From Methylophaga sp. (GTDB lineage Bacteria > Pseudomonadota > Gammaproteobacteria > Nitrosococcales > Methylophagaceae): 64,000 bases of DNA. Where the stretch lies: NCBI GenBank assembly GCA_002706095.1, contig PAJP01000021.1, positions 1 through 64,000 of the forward strand, in the 5' to 3' direction. This document shows positions 25,445 through 36,205 of this stretch, one piece after another (positions within the stretch are counted from its first letter, which is position 1; each line of letters starts with the position of its first letter). The notes beneath the pieces were generated by a model that had not been told where the DNA came from, ran no database searches, and worked only from the letters and a program-made list of their open reading frames with translations. A program made the translations under genes and the position numbers.

Positions 25445-25722
25445 TAATTGATCGCCATGTGAAAGTAGCCATAGAGCATTATGGGCCAGCATAGATAAGG
25501 GCTGAGTAAAAAGTGCCATAGAGTCCTTTTTGGAGCAAAGCCCACACCATGAATAAACCCAATGCAAATGCCGACAAGCAACAGCATTAATAAATCATGA
25601 TCAGATTTACCATTTTCCATTAACAAACGGTTGGGAAAAACTAATATCGCTGCAGACAAGCCTAATGCCATTAATAGGCTAAGCAAACGAATAATAGTTT
25701 TATCTAACCAAGATTCAGTCAT
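25444..25722 (-). CDS. ybgE: Cyd operon protein YbgE
   Basis: A 92-residue membrane protein with about three spans and the family signature HGVGFAPKRTLW (E. coli YbgE has HGVGFRPQKVLW). It is a standard cyd-operon member of unclear function. Its start overlaps cydX by eight bases and its stop overlaps the next gene by one. Confidence 0.85.
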   Translation of the reverse strand: MTESWLDKTIIRLLSLLMALGLSAAILVFPNRLLMENGKSDHDLLMLLLVGICIGFIHGVGFAPKRTLWHFLLSPYLCWPIMLYGYFHMAIN

Positions 25723-25819
25723 CCAGCGTATCCATTGGGCAGTTTTCTAACCACATGACATTGATAATACCTAATGCCACAGCTAATAAAATTCCAAGTA
25801 TCCAGGCAAAATACCACAT
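25715..25819 (-). CDS. cydX: Cytochrome bd oxidase small subunit CydX
   Basis: A 34-residue peptide too short for standard gene calling: it starts MWYFAWILGILLAV, the CydX hallmark, continues as one membrane span and ends with ENCPMDTLDD. CydX binds CydA and stabilises haem b595/d. It starts nine bases after cydB and overlaps ybgE by eight. Length and sequence match the E. coli protein (37 aa) well. Confidence 0.93.
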   Translation of the reverse strand: MWYFAWILGILLAVALGIINVMWLENCPMDTLDD

Positions 25820-25828
25820 AACAGGTTC

Positions 25829-26971
25829 CTAATAGGTTGAATGTTGGTTACCACGAATGAAATTCACATCGAGTCTTCGCCACATACGACGGTAGGTCCA
25901 GAAGCTGTAGCAAATAATAATTGGCACCATGACTACCGCCACCCAAAACATAATCTTTAATGTTAACAAACTCGAGGTGGCATCCCACATAGTCAGGCTA
26001 TGATTCACTGCATCACTTGATGGCATGATGAATGGGAACATAGAAAATCCAGCGGTCAGGATAATGCCCGTCAGTGTGATGGAACTGCTGATAAAAGCCC
26101 AGCCAGCACGTGAAAAGTGAGAAAATAAATACACGCCAATCATGCCCAGAAAAGCCAATATGGGCGCCAGCATCATCCATGGATACTGTTGATAATTGAG
26201 TAACCAGCCTCCCGCTTGAGTGGTGACTTGTTTCATGTCGGGTGTAAAGCTAGCACTTGCCGCAGGCATAGAACTGACGACATAGCCATCAATACCAAAG
26301 GACACCCATAAGCCGGCTAAAGCAAAGGCAATTAATAAGGCGACGGAACTGGCCTTGGCAACTTGTGTGGCTCGCCATTCAAGACTATCCAATGTTCGAA
26401 TTTGCAACCAGACAGATCCATGCATAACAATCATCAGCAAGCTGACTACGCCCGCTAACAAGGCAAAGGGATTCAATAACTGCAGGAAGCCACCGGTGTA
26501 GTTTGGACGCATCATCTCGTCAAAATAAAAGGGTACACCCAGTAATAAATTACCGAATGCCACACCAAAGATAAGTGGCGGGACAAAGCTGCCGATAAAT
26601 AACCCCCAATCCCAGCTGGAACGCCAGCGTGTGTCATCCAGTTTACTTCGATAGTCAAACCCTACAGGTCGAAGAAAGAGGGCAAACAACGTTAGCATCA
26701 TCGCTAAATAAAAACCTGAAAACGCCATGGCATAAACCAATGGCCATGCAGCGAATAAGGCACCACCTGCCGTGACTAACCACACTTGGTTTCCTTCCCA
26801 GTGAGGACCGACCGTATTAATCATAATACGGCGCTCTTCATCAGTATGGCCGATAAACGGTAGCAAAATTCCTACGCCCATATCAAAGCCATCAGTCAAG
26901 GCAAAGCCAATAAGGAGAATTCCCATCAGCAGCCACCAGATTAATTTTAATGTTTCGTAATCCAGTACCAT
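25829..26971 (-). CDS. cydB: Cytochrome bd ubiquinol oxidase subunit II
   Basis: A 380-residue, about eight-span subunit that pairs with CydA. Family segments: LTDGFDMGVGILLPFIG near the start, NTVGPHWEGNQVWLVT, and WDATSS near the end. The length matches E. coli CydB (379). It follows cydA after a 2-bp gap. Confidence 0.97.
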   Translation of the reverse strand: MVLDYETLKLIWWLLMGILLIGFALTDGFDMGVGILLPFIGHTDEERRIMINTVGPHWEGNQVWLVTAGGALFAAWPLVYAMAFSGFYLAMMLTLFALFLRPVGFDYRSKLDDTRWRSSWDWGLFIGSFVPPLIFGVAFGNLLLGVPFYFDEMMRPNYTGGFLQLLNPFALLAGVVSLLMIVMHGSVWLQIRTLDSLEWRATQVAKASSVALLIAFALAGLWVSFGIDGYVVSSMPAASASFTPDMKQVTTQAGGWLLNYQQYPWMMLAPILAFLGMIGVYLFSHFSRAGWAFISSSITLTGIILTAGFSMFPFIMPSSDAVNHSLTMWDATSSLLTLKIMFWVAVVMVPIIICYSFWTYRRMWRRLDVNFIRGNQHSTY

Positions 26972-26973
26972 GA

Positions 26974-28536
26974 TTAGCTCCTCGCTGCTGATGTTTCGTG
27001 GTGGTAACGACCCGTGTGTAAACTGCTAGGTCCTTGCCTGATGAACCGGATCATCAGGTAAAGCTCAACAATTAACAGCAACGTGTAAAAGACAACTAAC
27101 GCTATCAGGCTGTTGTATACATCACCGGCGGACAAGGTCGATGTCGAAATATGCGTTGGTAAAATGCCACTGATGGTCCAGGGTTGTCGACCAAATTCAG
27201 CTACAAACCAACCTGTCTCGGCGGCTATCCATGGTAAAGGTAGGCTGAACATCGCCAGACGAAGCAACCATTTTTTCTTGTACTCTTGTCTTTTTGCACA
27301 GTGATAGAAAGACAAAAAGAACACAATCAGCATGGCAAAACCACAAGCGACCATGACTCTGAACGCCCAGAACATAGGTGCAACAGGTGGCACAGTATCA
27401 CGTGCTGCCGCTTTAATTTGTTCGTCTGTCGCGTCGGTGACGTTGTTAGTATATTTCTTCAACAGTAGTCCGTAGCCCAAGTCATCTTTGACTTCATCAA
27501 ACACGGCTTTAGTTTCTTCTGTGACAGGACCTTCGCGTAATTGTTTTAATAAGGCGTAGGCTTGCATACCATTACGAACACGGTCTTCATGTTCAGCTAC
27601 CAGATCTTTAACACCCGTAACAGGTTCAGTGACTGAGCGTGTCGCAATGAGTCCCAGAAGATAAGGGATCTTAACCGCATAGTCGGTTTCCATTGTTTCG
27701 TCATTCGGCAAGCCAAACAGTGTAAATGCGGCAGGTGGCTCTGCAGTTTCCCATTCAGCTTCAATGGCGGCTAATTTTGTTTTCTGTACATCACCTACTT
27801 CATAACCACTTTCATCACCTAGCAGAATGACTGAACATATGGCCGCCACCCCAAAACCTGCTGCGACAGCAAAACTACGACGAGCAAAGCCGATGTCACG
27901 CTTTCTCAATAAGTAGTAAGCACTGATGCTGAGAACAAACATGGCACCAGTGACATAACCGGCAGCCACAGTATGGATAAACTTCACCTGAGCCACAGGG
28001 TTAAAAAATACTTCGGAGAAGCTGGTCAGTTCCATACGCATAGTTTCATAATTGAATTGTGCGCCAACCGGATTTTGCATCCAGGCATTCGCCACCAGAA
28101 TCCATAATGCAGAAAGATTAGACCCGAGAGCGACCAGGAAAGTGGTGGTTAAATGTTGTCGTTTGCTGAGTCTGTCCCAGCCGAGAAAGAACATACCTAC
28201 AAAGGTGGACTCAAGCATGAAAGCCATCAAGCCCTCAATGGCTAGTGGGGCACCGAATATATCGCCAACATAGTGCGAATAATAGGCCCAGTTGGTGCCA
28301 AACTGAAATTCCATAGTCAGCCCAGTCGTCACACCAAGAGCGAAGTTGATACCGAAGAGTTTGCCCCAGAATTTTGTCATGTCTCGGTAGATTTCTTTAC
28401 CGGTCATAACATAGACAGATTCCATGATAACCAGAATCCAAGACAGCCCCAAGGTGAGCGGGACAAAAATGAAGTGATACATTGCCGTGATGGCAAACTG
28501 CAAACGGGATAGATCGACTAGGTGTTCAGAAATCAA
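26974..28536 (-). CDS. cydA: Cytochrome bd ubiquinol oxidase subunit I
   Basis: The catalytic subunit (520 aa; E. coli 522): His21 in [10 protein letters not shown] is the haem b595 ligand, [10 protein letters not shown] holds the haem b558 His, and the Met in [12 protein letters not shown] is the other axial ligand. A long (L-type) quinol Q-loop is present between them. It reduces oxygen to water with ubiquinol at high affinity without pumping protons. It overlaps the cydP end by four bases and begins the cydAB core. Confidence 0.97.
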   Translation of the reverse strand: MISEHLVDLSRLQFAITAMYHFIFVPLTLGLSWILVIMESVYVMTGKEIYRDMTKFWGKLFGINFALGVTTGLTMEFQFGTNWAYYSHYVGDIFGAPLAIEGLMAFMLESTFVGMFFLGWDRLSKRQHLTTTFLVALGSNLSALWILVANAWMQNPVGAQFNYETMRMELTSFSEVFFNPVAQVKFIHTVAAGYVTGAMFVLSISAYYLLRKRDIGFARRSFAVAAGFGVAAICSVILLGDESGYEVGDVQKTKLAAIEAEWETAEPPAAFTLFGLPNDETMETDYAVKIPYLLGLIATRSVTEPVTGVKDLVAEHEDRVRNGMQAYALLKQLREGPVTEETKAVFDEVKDDLGYGLLLKKYTNNVTDATDEQIKAAARDTVPPVAPMFWAFRVMVACGFAMLIVFFLSFYHCAKRQEYKKKWLLRLAMFSLPLPWIAAETGWFVAEFGRQPWTISGILPTHISTSTLSAGDVYNSLIALVVFYTLLLIVELYLMIRFIRQGPSSLHTGRYHHETSAARS

Positions 28537-28715
28537 GGTGCTTCTCCATCTGAAGAGTGATTAATAATCACGTCAGCGACGGCGTCATGGTCAATGTCGT
28601 CGGGGGCGCTACTAAAAAACAAATGCCAAATAAAAAAAAGTAACACGAGCTTGCAGACCAACATAATGCTAAGCTCAATAATCAATTTTCTATCAGTGAA
28701 TAATTTCTTCGCCAC
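28533..28715 (-). CDS. cydP: Cytochrome bd accessory small subunit CydP
   Basis: A 60-residue, one-span protein; the basic N-terminus ([10 protein letters not shown]) and span [18 protein letters not shown], then a short acidic tail, match the small CydP family found directly before cydA in many Gammaproteobacteria. It overlaps cydA by four bases (translational coupling). The role in assembly is inferred from position. Confidence 0.85.
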   Translation of the reverse strand: MAKKLFTDRKLIIELSIMLVCKLVLLFFIWHLFFSSAPDDIDHDAVADVIINHSSDGEAP

Positions 28716-28744
28716 TATTCCACCACAACATTAATTAAGAAAAC

Positions 28745-28758
28745 ATGATCTTAGTCAA
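28745..28758 (-). promoter_or_regulatory. Weak FNR/ANR-like site before the cyd operon
   Basis: On the minus strand TTGAC-TAAG-ATCAT matches eight of ten positions of the FNR/ANR box TTGAT-N4-ATCAA. It lies only about 37 bp before the cydP ATG, which is closer than usual for an activator, so it may be chance. Oxygen control of cyd genes is widely known. Confidence 0.25.
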
Positions 28759-28847
28759 TTTAAGTTAAATCAGGTTGCCAGCTTAGTTAATTTTAAGGTG
28801 GAAATAATACGCCAGATATTTTGTTAAGCAGTCTTATCAGGTTTTTA

Positions 28848-28867
28848 TTTACAAAACTTTACAAACT
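28848..28867. repeat. Tandem 10-bp repeat in the cydP/parE intergenic region
   Basis: TTTACAAAAC is followed at once by TTTACAAACT, two near-identical 10-mers exactly one helical turn apart, about midway in the 293-bp divergent region between cydP and parE. It could be a protein-binding site or local AT-rich coincidence. Confidence 0.3.
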
Positions 28868-28923
28868 TGTCACCTTTAACACGAAGGAATCACACACTGA
28901 CTTTATTTAAATCGTGTTTTTTT

Positions 28924-28944
28924 CACAGATATGTTGTATCTGTG
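28924..28944. promoter_or_regulatory. Perfect palindrome upstream of parE
   Basis: CACAGATA-TGTTG-TATCTGTG is an 8-bp perfect inverted repeat with a 5-base spacer, 65 bp before parE. A T run precedes it on the plus strand, so it is not a terminator in either direction. It could be an operator or a 5'-UTR hairpin. Confidence 0.4.
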
Positions 28945-29008
28945 TTGTCTGTTAGGCTTTTATCCTGCTAACCTTCGGTGGGAATAATTTTAGGTAGATA
29001 TCTCAACA

Positions 29009-30910
29009 ATGACGAATACATACAATGCATCTGCCATTGAAGTTTTGACGGGGCTTGAGCCTGTCCGAAAACGACCAGGCATGTATACAGATACTGCTCG
29101 TCCTAACCATCTTGCCCAAGAGGTCATTGATAACAGTGTTGATGAGGCTGTGGCCGGTCATGCTAAACAAATTCAGGTAACACTTCACAAAGACAATTCA
29201 TTGGAAGTGAGTGATGATGGTCGGGGTATGCCCGTGGATATTCATCCCGAAGAAGGCGTGCCTGGTGTTGAGGTGATTCTGACCCGACTTCATGCTGGTG
29301 GTAAGTTTTCCAATAAGAACTACCGATTTTCAGGTGGTTTACATGGTGTGGGTGTTTCTGTTGTTAATGCATTATCGTCTCGCCTGGAAGTCAAAATTCG
29401 TCGAAATGCGACCGAGTATCAGATTGCTTTTGAAAGCGGTGCTTTAGTCGAAGCTTTAAACGAAATTGGTACTGTTGGTAAACGGAATACTGGTACTACA
29501 GTGCGATTCTGGCCAGAAGAGCCGTTTTTTGACTCACCTAAATTTTCAGTACCTAGATTACGACATGTACTTCGGGCGAAAGCAGTGTTGTGTCCCGGGT
29601 TAGTGGTCACATTTACTGATCTGTCCGGAAAGGAAAAAGTTGAAGATCGCTGGTGTTATGAGGATGGGTTAAATTCTTACCTTTCCTCTGCCCTGACCGA
29701 TGCTCCCTGTGTCCCTGCCGCGCCTTTTGTAGGCCATATGAGTGAGGAGTCCCAGGAAGTCGACTGGGCACTGATGTGGCAGCTTGAAGCCGGTGACGAG
29801 CTGGCCGAAAGTTATGTCAATCTCATTCCCACTGCACAGGGTGGCACCCATGTTAACGGCCTACGCAGCGGCGTTTTGGAAGCACTTAGGGAGTTTTGTG
29901 AGTTTCGTAACTTATTGCCGAGAGGTGTCAAGCTAGCACCGGAAGATGTTTGGGAACGCTGTTGTTATGTCTTGTCCGTCAAGTTGGAGGACCCACAGTT
30001 TTCAGGACAGACCAAAGAACGCTTATCTTCTCGTCAATGTGCTGGCTTTGTGTCTGGTGTAGTCAAAGATGCCTTTAGTTTGTGGCTGAACCATCACGTG
30101 GAAGATGGCGAAAAAATAGCTGATTTGGCGATCAATAACGCTCAGTCCAGATTAAAACAAGCAAAAAAAGTGGTCCGGAAACGGGTACAGTCCGGTCCGG
30201 CTCTACCGGGTAAGTTAGCGGATTGCGCTTCACAGGACCCATCCCGTACAGAATTATTTTTAGTCGAAGGGGACTCGGCTGGCGGCAGTGCCAAGCAAGG
30301 GCGAAACCGTGAGTTTCAGGCGATTATGCCTCTACGCGGCAAAATTCTGAATACCTGGGAAGTTGAGCCTGGACAAGTCCTGGCATCTCAGGAAGTCCAT
30401 GATATTGCGGTCGCTATTGGTGTGGATCCGGGGTCTGATGACTTGTCCGGTCTGCGCTATGGCAAGATTTGCATATTAGCCGATGCGGATTCTGATGGCG
30501 CTCATATCGCTACCTTGTTATGTGCCCTCTTTGTCAGACATTTCCGTCCTCTGGTGGAAGCAGGCCATATCTGCGTGGCGATGCCACCGTTATATCGCAT
30601 CGATGTGGGCAAGCAGGTGTTCTATGCCCTGGATGATGAAGAACGCCACATTATTCTGGATCGAATTGAAAAAGAAAAAATCAAAGGTAAAGTCAGTACG
30701 CAGCGCTTTAAAGGGTTAGGGGAAATGAATCCCATGCAGTTACGTGAGACGACTATGGCGCCTGATACCCGCCGTTTAATTCGACTTACCATTAATGCCG
30801 AAGACGATACGATGATGACCTTGGACAAACTGCTAGCCAAAAAACGGGCTGGTGATCGTAAGTCCTGGCTTGAGCAACATGGTGACTTAGCCGATTTGGC
30901 TGCTTTATAA
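29009..30910 (+). CDS. parE: DNA topoisomerase IV subunit B
   Basis: The ATPase subunit of topoisomerase IV, which decatenates daughter chromosomes. The GHKL ATP site is visible (VIDNSVDEAVAG, DDGRGMPVD, GGLHGVGVSVVNAL), and the TOPRIM domain has LFLVEGDSAGGSAKQGR and LADADSDGAHIATL, with the acidic metal ligands. Length 633 (E. coli 630). It is followed at 20 bp by parC. Its start faces the cyd operon across a 293-bp region. Confidence 0.97.
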   Translation: MTNTYNASAIEVLTGLEPVRKRPGMYTDTARPNHLAQEVIDNSVDEAVAGHAKQIQVTLHKDNSLEVSDDGRGMPVDIHPEEGVPGVEVILTRLHAGGKFSNKNYRFSGGLHGVGVSVVNALSSRLEVKIRRNATEYQIAFESGALVEALNEIGTVGKRNTGTTVRFWPEEPFFDSPKFSVPRLRHVLRAKAVLCPGLVVTFTDLSGKEKVEDRWCYEDGLNSYLSSALTDAPCVPAAPFVGHMSEESQEVDWALMWQLEAGDELAESYVNLIPTAQGGTHVNGLRSGVLEALREFCEFRNLLPRGVKLAPEDVWERCCYVLSVKLEDPQFSGQTKERLSSRQCAGFVSGVVKDAFSLWLNHHVEDGEKIADLAINNAQSRLKQAKKVVRKRVQSGPALPGKLADCASQDPSRTELFLVEGDSAGGSAKQGRNREFQAIMPLRGKILNTWEVEPGQVLASQEVHDIAVAIGVDPGSDDLSGLRYGKICILADADSDGAHIATLLCALFVRHFRPLVEAGHICVAMPPLYRIDVGKQVFYALDDEERHIILDRIEKEKIKGKVSTQRFKGLGEMNPMQLRETTMAPDTRRLIRLTINAEDDTMMTLDKLLAKKRAGDRKSWLEQHGDLADLAAL

Positions 30911-30930
30911 ATGATGAAGAGATATAACCC

Positions 30931-33168
30931 ATGACTACTTTCGTCGATGATTTGGAGAATATGCCGCTACGCGATTTCACTGAAAAAGCGTATCTGGATT
31001 ATTCGATGTATGTCATTCTGGATCGTGCATTGCCGCATATTGGTGATGGTTTAAAACCTGTTCAGCGTCGGATTATTTATGCGATGTCTGAGCTTGGATT
31101 GAGTGCCTTATCCAAGCATAAAAAGTCAGCTAGAACAGTGGGTGATGTATTAGGTAAATACCATCCTCATGGTGACTCTGCCTGTTACGAAGCCATGGTA
31201 TTAATGGCACAGCCATTTTCTTACCGTTACCCTCTAGTGGATGGGCAAGGTAACTGGGGCTCAATTGATGATCCTAAGTCTTTTGCTGCAATGCGTTATA
31301 CAGAAGCACGTCTGGCAGCGTATTCACAGGTACTGTTAAGTGAATTAGGACAGGGGACTGCGGACTGGATACCTAATTTTGATGGCACCATGGATGAGCC
31401 AGCATTATTGCCAGCTCGATTACCGAATCTATTATTGAATGGTACGACGGGGATAGCGGTCGGTATGGCGACCGATGTGCCTCCTCATAATCTTCGCGAA
31501 GTGGTGAACGCCTGCTTACGCTTATTAAAATCACCAAAAAGCACATTAGACGATCTGCTAGAAGATATTCAGGGCCCGGACTTCCCAACAGGCGCCGAGA
31601 TCGTTTCCGGCCGTGATGAGATTCATAAAATATATGCCACAGGCCATGGTTCAATAAAACAGCGTGCCTGTTATAAAAAAGAAGAGGGTGAAATCATTAT
31701 TCATGAATTGCCCTACCAGGTTTCCGGCGCCAAAGTACTAGAACAAATTGCTGCACAGATGCAGGCCAAAAAATTACCGATGGTCGCTGATTTACGTGAT
31801 GAGTCAGATCATGAAAATCCCGTGCGACTGGTGATTATGCCCCGCTCAAACAGAGTGGATATTGAGAGTTTAATGTCACATCTGTTTGCGACTACAGATT
31901 TAGAACGCAGCTATCGTGTCAATATGAATATGATTGGCATGGATGGCCGTCCTCAGGTGAAAAATCTGCTGGATATGCTGCAGGAGTGGCTCAGTTATCG
32001 GGTTGAAACGGTTCGTCGTCGTCTACAGTATCGCCTGGATAAAGTGCTGGATCGCATGCACGTGCTGGAAGGCTTACTCGTGGCCTACCTCAATATCGAT
32101 GAGGTAATAGCCATTATCCGCACAGAGGATGAGCCGAAAACCGTGATGATGGAGCGCTTCGGAATCTCGGACAGACAAGCTGAAGCTATATTAGAACTAC
32201 GTTTACGCCATTTAGCCAAGCTGGAAGAGATGAAAATCCGTGGCGAAATGGATGAGTTGAGTAAAGAACGGAAACAACTCGAATTATTATTAGGCTCAGA
32301 TACTCGACTGAAAACACTTATTCGTAAAGAATTGACGGCAGATGCTGAAAAGTATGGTGACGACCGGCGATCACGGATTATAGAGCGACAAGCTGCAAAA
32401 GCACTGAATGCCACCGAATTATTACCCACTGAACCTTTAACTATTGTGTTGTCTGAAAGTGGTTGGGTGCGTGCAGCCAAAGGTCATGACGTGGATCCGG
32501 CTTCGTTAAACTTCCGTACAGGTGATCGCTATTTTGCGTCAGTAAAAGCCAGGAGTAATCAACAGATTGTGTTTCTGGATGACAGTGGTCGTAGTTATTC
32601 ACTGGGTGCTCATACCTTACCGTCTGCGAGGGGGCAGGGTGAACCATTGAGTGGGCGGTTACAATCACCTCCTGAGGCCAGGTTTGTCGCTGTTCTTACG
32701 GTTGAGTCGGAGCAATCGGTGCTGCTAACCAATACGGCAGGTTATGGTTTTATTACTCAACTCGATAACCTCATCGCTAAAAATAAAGCGGGCAAGGCCA
32801 TATTTAATATTCCAAAAGGCGCCTCACTGCTGCCACCGTTATTTATAAACAGCAAGGATACACGCGTTGCCGTGGCTTCCGGAGATGGACGTTTATTGGT
32901 TTTTCCTGCAGATGACATTCCAGAAATGAACAAGGGCAAAGGCGTCCGACTCATTAATATTCCACAGGCAAAATTCACTTCGGGTCAAGAATGGATGCAA
33001 GCGGTCGTTATTGTACCTAATGAACAGGGCCTGACCTTACACGCTGGCAGACGCCACTTAACCTTGAAAGCCACGGATCTGGAGCATTACCAAGGCAGTC
33101 GAGGCAAAAGAGGACATAAACTCCCTCGTGGTTTACAAAAAGTCAGTGAGATGGAAGTCGCTGAATAA
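30931..33168 (+). CDS. parC: DNA topoisomerase IV subunit A
   Basis: The DNA-cleaving subunit (745 aa): the active-site Tyr123 lies in MRYTEARL, and the quinolone-resistance region reads [12 protein letters not shown] with Ser83 and Glu87, equivalent to E. coli Ser80/Glu84, i.e. wild type. DGLKPVQRR marks the winged helix. The C-terminal part is a beta-pinwheel-like region. It forms one unit with parE; no obvious terminator follows before surE, 158 bp away. Confidence 0.97.
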   Translation: MTTFVDDLENMPLRDFTEKAYLDYSMYVILDRALPHIGDGLKPVQRRIIYAMSELGLSALSKHKKSARTVGDVLGKYHPHGDSACYEAMVLMAQPFSYRYPLVDGQGNWGSIDDPKSFAAMRYTEARLAAYSQVLLSELGQGTADWIPNFDGTMDEPALLPARLPNLLLNGTTGIAVGMATDVPPHNLREVVNACLRLLKSPKSTLDDLLEDIQGPDFPTGAEIVSGRDEIHKIYATGHGSIKQRACYKKEEGEIIIHELPYQVSGAKVLEQIAAQMQAKKLPMVADLRDESDHENPVRLVIMPRSNRVDIESLMSHLFATTDLERSYRVNMNMIGMDGRPQVKNLLDMLQEWLSYRVETVRRRLQYRLDKVLDRMHVLEGLLVAYLNIDEVIAIIRTEDEPKTVMMERFGISDRQAEAILELRLRHLAKLEEMKIRGEMDELSKERKQLELLLGSDTRLKTLIRKELTADAEKYGDDRRSRIIERQAAKALNATELLPTEPLTIVLSESGWVRAAKGHDVDPASLNFRTGDRYFASVKARSNQQIVFLDDSGRSYSLGAHTLPSARGQGEPLSGRLQSPPEARFVAVLTVESEQSVLLTNTAGYGFITQLDNLIAKNKAGKAIFNIPKGASLLPPLFINSKDTRVAVASGDGRLLVFPADDIPEMNKGKGVRLINIPQAKFTSGQEWMQAVVIVPNEQGLTLHAGRRHLTLKATDLEHYQGSRGKRGHKLPRGLQKVSEMEVAE

Positions 33169-33326
33169 ACGTCATGATGATGACAGTGCCGTCACATCAG
33201 ATTAGGTAGGCTATGTAAGATTACCTCACGGCATAGCTGGTTTACCTGAATGTATAATGATCGCAGCTCAATCTTGTTAAGATATGAGCGCCTAAATAAC
33301 AAGAGCTTAAAGACCAAAACAATCTA

Positions 33327-34073
33327 ATGAAAATCCTGATAAGCAATGATGATGGCTACATGTCGAAAGGCATCCGCACACTGGCAAAGGCAATGGCAGA
33401 ACTAGGCGAGATAACCGTTGTCGCACCTGACAGAAATCGTAGCGGTGCCAGTAACTCACTGACATTGGAAAACCCACTCAGACTGGAGAAACAAGAAGAT
33501 GGCGTATACAGAGTAGAAGGAACGCCCACTGATTGTGTGCATCTGGCCATTACAGGATTACTCGATGATGAACCCGATATGGTGGTATCAGGTATTAATT
33601 CTGGCGCTAACCTGGGTGATGATGTGCTTTACTCCGGTACTGTGGCAGCGGCGATGGAAGGGCGTTTCCTAGGGCTACCAGCCATTGCGATATCACTGAC
33701 ATCACATAATGGAACGCATTATGAAACAGCGGCCTGGGTCGCCAAAAAGTTGGTTGCACAATTAAAACTCTCTGCTTTACCGGCTGATACCATTCTTAAT
33801 GTCAATGTGCCCGATTTACCGATAGATGAAATTACAGGTATCGAAAGTACTAGATTGGGACATCGTCATAAAGCTGAACCTGTTATCAAAGAAACGGATC
33901 CTCGTGGTCGTGCAATGTACTGGATTGGTCCGGCAGGTGAAGAGGAAGATGCAGGACCTGGTACAGACTTTGACGCTATTCGCCGGGGAGCTGTGTCAGT
34001 CACCCCCTTACAAATTGATTTAACACGCTACGATGCTATTGATGGCGTTGCCAACTGGTTGAAAGATATTTGA
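33327..34073 (+). CDS. surE: 5'/3'-nucleotidase SurE
   Basis: A metal-dependent survival phosphatase acting on nucleoside monophosphates and polyphosphate. The metal motif is NDDG (residues 7-10), with [19 protein letters not shown] downstream for substrate binding. Length 248 is normal. It is one base from pcm and shares the usual stress locus order surE-pcm-(yqaA)-nlpD. Confidence 0.97.
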   Translation: MKILISNDDGYMSKGIRTLAKAMAELGEITVVAPDRNRSGASNSLTLENPLRLEKQEDGVYRVEGTPTDCVHLAITGLLDDEPDMVVSGINSGANLGDDVLYSGTVAAAMEGRFLGLPAIAISLTSHNGTHYETAAWVAKKLVAQLKLSALPADTILNVNVPDLPIDEITGIESTRLGHRHKAEPVIKETDPRGRAMYWIGPAGEEEDAGPGTDFDAIRRGAVSVTPLQIDLTRYDAIDGVANWLKDI

Positions 34074-34074
34074 G

Positions 34075-34734
34075 ATGAAAACCGACTACCGAGGCATCGG
34101 CATGACCTCTCAGCGAACGCGTGATCGGCTGGTGACCAGATTGCAGGAGCGAGGGATTAAAAATAGTGATGTGTTGTCTGTCATTCGTGAAATGCCGAGA
34201 CATCTATTTGTGGATGAAGCCTTAGCTAGCCGGGCATACGAAGATACTGCCTTACCTATTGGTCATGGGCAGACTATTTCTCAGCCGTATATTGTTGCAA
34301 AAATGACCGAGATTTTATTAGAGGGCGGTCCTCGTCAAAAAATTCTAGAGGTCGGTACTGGCTCGGGTTATCAAACCGCGGTGTTATCCAAACTCGTGGA
34401 ACGGGTATACAGTGTTGAGCGTATTTCGCCGTTACAAAATCAAGCGCGCGAACGTTTTTATCAATTAAAACTCAATAATATTAAACTCAAACACAGTGAT
34501 GGAAACTGGGGATGGGAATGGTATGCGCCTTATGACGCTATTATTGTGACCTGTGCACCAGAACACATTCCATTAGAGTTATTAAAACAACTTGCTCCTG
34601 GAGGTCGCTTGGTGATTCCTGTCGGTAGCAGCCAAGGACAGTCATTGCGTGTGATAGATCGTGAAGGTGACAGGTATGAGGAAACGGAATTAGACCCTGT
34701 CAGTTTTGTCCCATTATTGAGTGGTCAGATTTAA
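34075..34734 (+). CDS. pcm: Protein-L-isoaspartate O-methyltransferase
   Basis: Repairs damaged Asp residues by methylating L-isoaspartyl groups with SAM. The catalytic motif is intact ([15 protein letters not shown]) and the SAM motif is [14 protein letters not shown]; 219 aa is typical of the family. It follows surE at once and its stop overlaps yqaA (TAATG). Contrast the degenerate paralogue before tolC. Confidence 0.96.
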   Translation: MKTDYRGIGMTSQRTRDRLVTRLQERGIKNSDVLSVIREMPRHLFVDEALASRAYEDTALPIGHGQTISQPYIVAKMTEILLEGGPRQKILEVGTGSGYQTAVLSKLVERVYSVERISPLQNQARERFYQLKLNNIKLKHSDGNWGWEWYAPYDAIIVTCAPEHIPLELLKQLAPGGRLVIPVGSSQGQSLRVIDREGDRYEETELDPVSFVPLLSGQI

Positions 34735-35309
34735 TGCGATTATTTTCTGGTTTGTATGCACGAGTGATGATTTGGGCTCGACATAAATATGCGACCTATT
34801 GGTTAGCGTTAGTCAGTTTCACTGAGTCTTCGTGTTTTCTGGTTCCACCTGATGTGATGTTGGCACCCATGACCTTAGCAAGGCCTGAGCGAGCATGGTT
34901 TTTGGCGATGCTGACCACCGTGACTTCGGTATTGGGGGGATTGTTAGGTTATTTTATTGGTTTATTTGCGTTCAATATGGCTGAACCACTCTTGATATCA
35001 CTAGGCTATATGGATGCGTATATTCATGCGGCAGAGTGGTTTGACCAGTGGGGTATTTGGGCCATATTTCTGGCCGGGTTTACCCCCATACCGTTCAAAA
35101 TATTCACTATAGCAGCAGGTGCCGCCAATATGGCACTGATACCGTTCTTGCTCGGCTCGTTTGTTGGTCGAGGAATGCGTTTCTTTTTAGTGGCTGGTCT
35201 GATGCGCTGGGGTGGGCCTGAATTGGAATCCAAACTCCATCTATGGGTAGACCGACTAGGTTGGTTCACTGTTCTGGGTTTGGTGATAGGTTATTTTATA
35301 TTCGTATAG
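34734..35309 (+). CDS. yqaA: YqaA/DedA-family membrane protein
   Basis: A 191-residue inner-membrane protein with about four spans and DedA/VTT features: FTESSCFLVPPDVMLAP and the re-entrant loop LAGFTPIPFKIFTIAAGAAN. Members are thought to flip lipid carriers or maintain membrane homeostasis; the substrate is unknown. It lies between pcm and nlpD as in many relatives. Confidence 0.9.
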   Translation: MRLFSGLYARVMIWARHKYATYWLALVSFTESSCFLVPPDVMLAPMTLARPERAWFLAMLTTVTSVLGGLLGYFIGLFAFNMAEPLLISLGYMDAYIHAAEWFDQWGIWAIFLAGFTPIPFKIFTIAAGAANMALIPFLLGSFVGRGMRFFLVAGLMRWGGPELESKLHLWVDRLGWFTVLGLVIGYFIFV

Positions 35310-35313
35310 ACAT

Positions 35314-36114
35314 ATGCAATGGATCGGGCCGCTACTGCTGATTTTTTTATTATCCTCATGTGGTGGGGGCAGTAGAGCATTAGCCCCTGTTGGCTCTTAT
35401 GGTTACGATAGCAGTCAACGGAAAATAACCTCACCTCCTTCTTCATATACCGTAAAAAAAGGCGACACACTGTATTCCATTAGCTGGCGATATGGCATGG
35501 ATTATAAGGAGCTGGCGCGAATTAATGGTATTCGTTCGCCTTACACCATCTACGTTGGGCAAAAGCTTAAATTCAAACGATCCACTACCAGCACAAGGAC
35601 AGCATCCAGCTCGACCTCCAATAAAGGAAAAGCGGTCACAAAACCGAGTTCTACGTCATCAAAACCCAAAGTGACAAAACCCACCACATCCACTAAACCG
35701 GCCAAATCTTCAACGACGACGTCCAGCTATAGCGGTAATCAGAATTTACAATGGCGTTGGCCAACAGATGGTGTAGTGATTGGTTCCTATTCCAATAGCA
35801 GCTCTGGAGGCAAGGGTATCGATATCTCAGGTAAAGCCGGACAGCCTGTTATCGCGGCTGCTTCAGGCAAAGTTGTATACAGTGGGAATGGACTTCCAAG
35901 ATATGGCAACTTACTGATTATAAAGCATAATGATGTTTACCTGAGCGCCTATGCTCATAATGAAAGTTTGCTGGTCAAAGAAGGCCAAATAGTCAAGTCC
36001 GGTCAAAAGATAGCCACGTTGGGGCGCACCGGTACTCAGCGATATCAATTACATTTTGAAATACGTCGAAATGGCAAACCTGTCGACCCACAACGCTTCT
36101 TACCTAAACGATAA
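35314..36114 (+). CDS. nlpD: NlpD-like murein hydrolase activator lipoprotein
   Basis: A 266-residue lipoprotein (lipobox LLSSC, Cys16). LysM domain: YTVKKGDTLYSISWRYGM; a long Ser/Thr/Lys linker; C-terminal M23 domain. The M23 zinc site is degenerate: KGIDIS in place of HxGxD, and YQLHFEIR in place of HLHFE, as in E. coli NlpD, so it acts as an activator of AmiC-type amidase and not as an enzyme. In most Gammaproteobacteria rpoS follows; here prfB follows. Confidence 0.93.
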   Translation: MQWIGPLLLIFLLSSCGGGSRALAPVGSYGYDSSQRKITSPPSSYTVKKGDTLYSISWRYGMDYKELARINGIRSPYTIYVGQKLKFKRSTTSTRTASSSTSNKGKAVTKPSSTSSKPKVTKPTTSTKPAKSSTTTSSYSGNQNLQWRWPTDGVVIGSYSNSSSGGKGIDISGKAGQPVIAAASGKVVYSGNGLPRYGNLLIIKHNDVYLSAYAHNESLLVKEGQIVKSGQKIATLGRTGTQRYQLHFEIRRNGKPVDPQRFLPKR

Positions 36115-36205
36115 AAGTGGGGTACGCCATTTTTATGACAAATCAGCTACAATATGGGGCTTGCCGGATTCGCCGGTGTTCAATCAAATTTACTAGAGGT
36201 TACCT

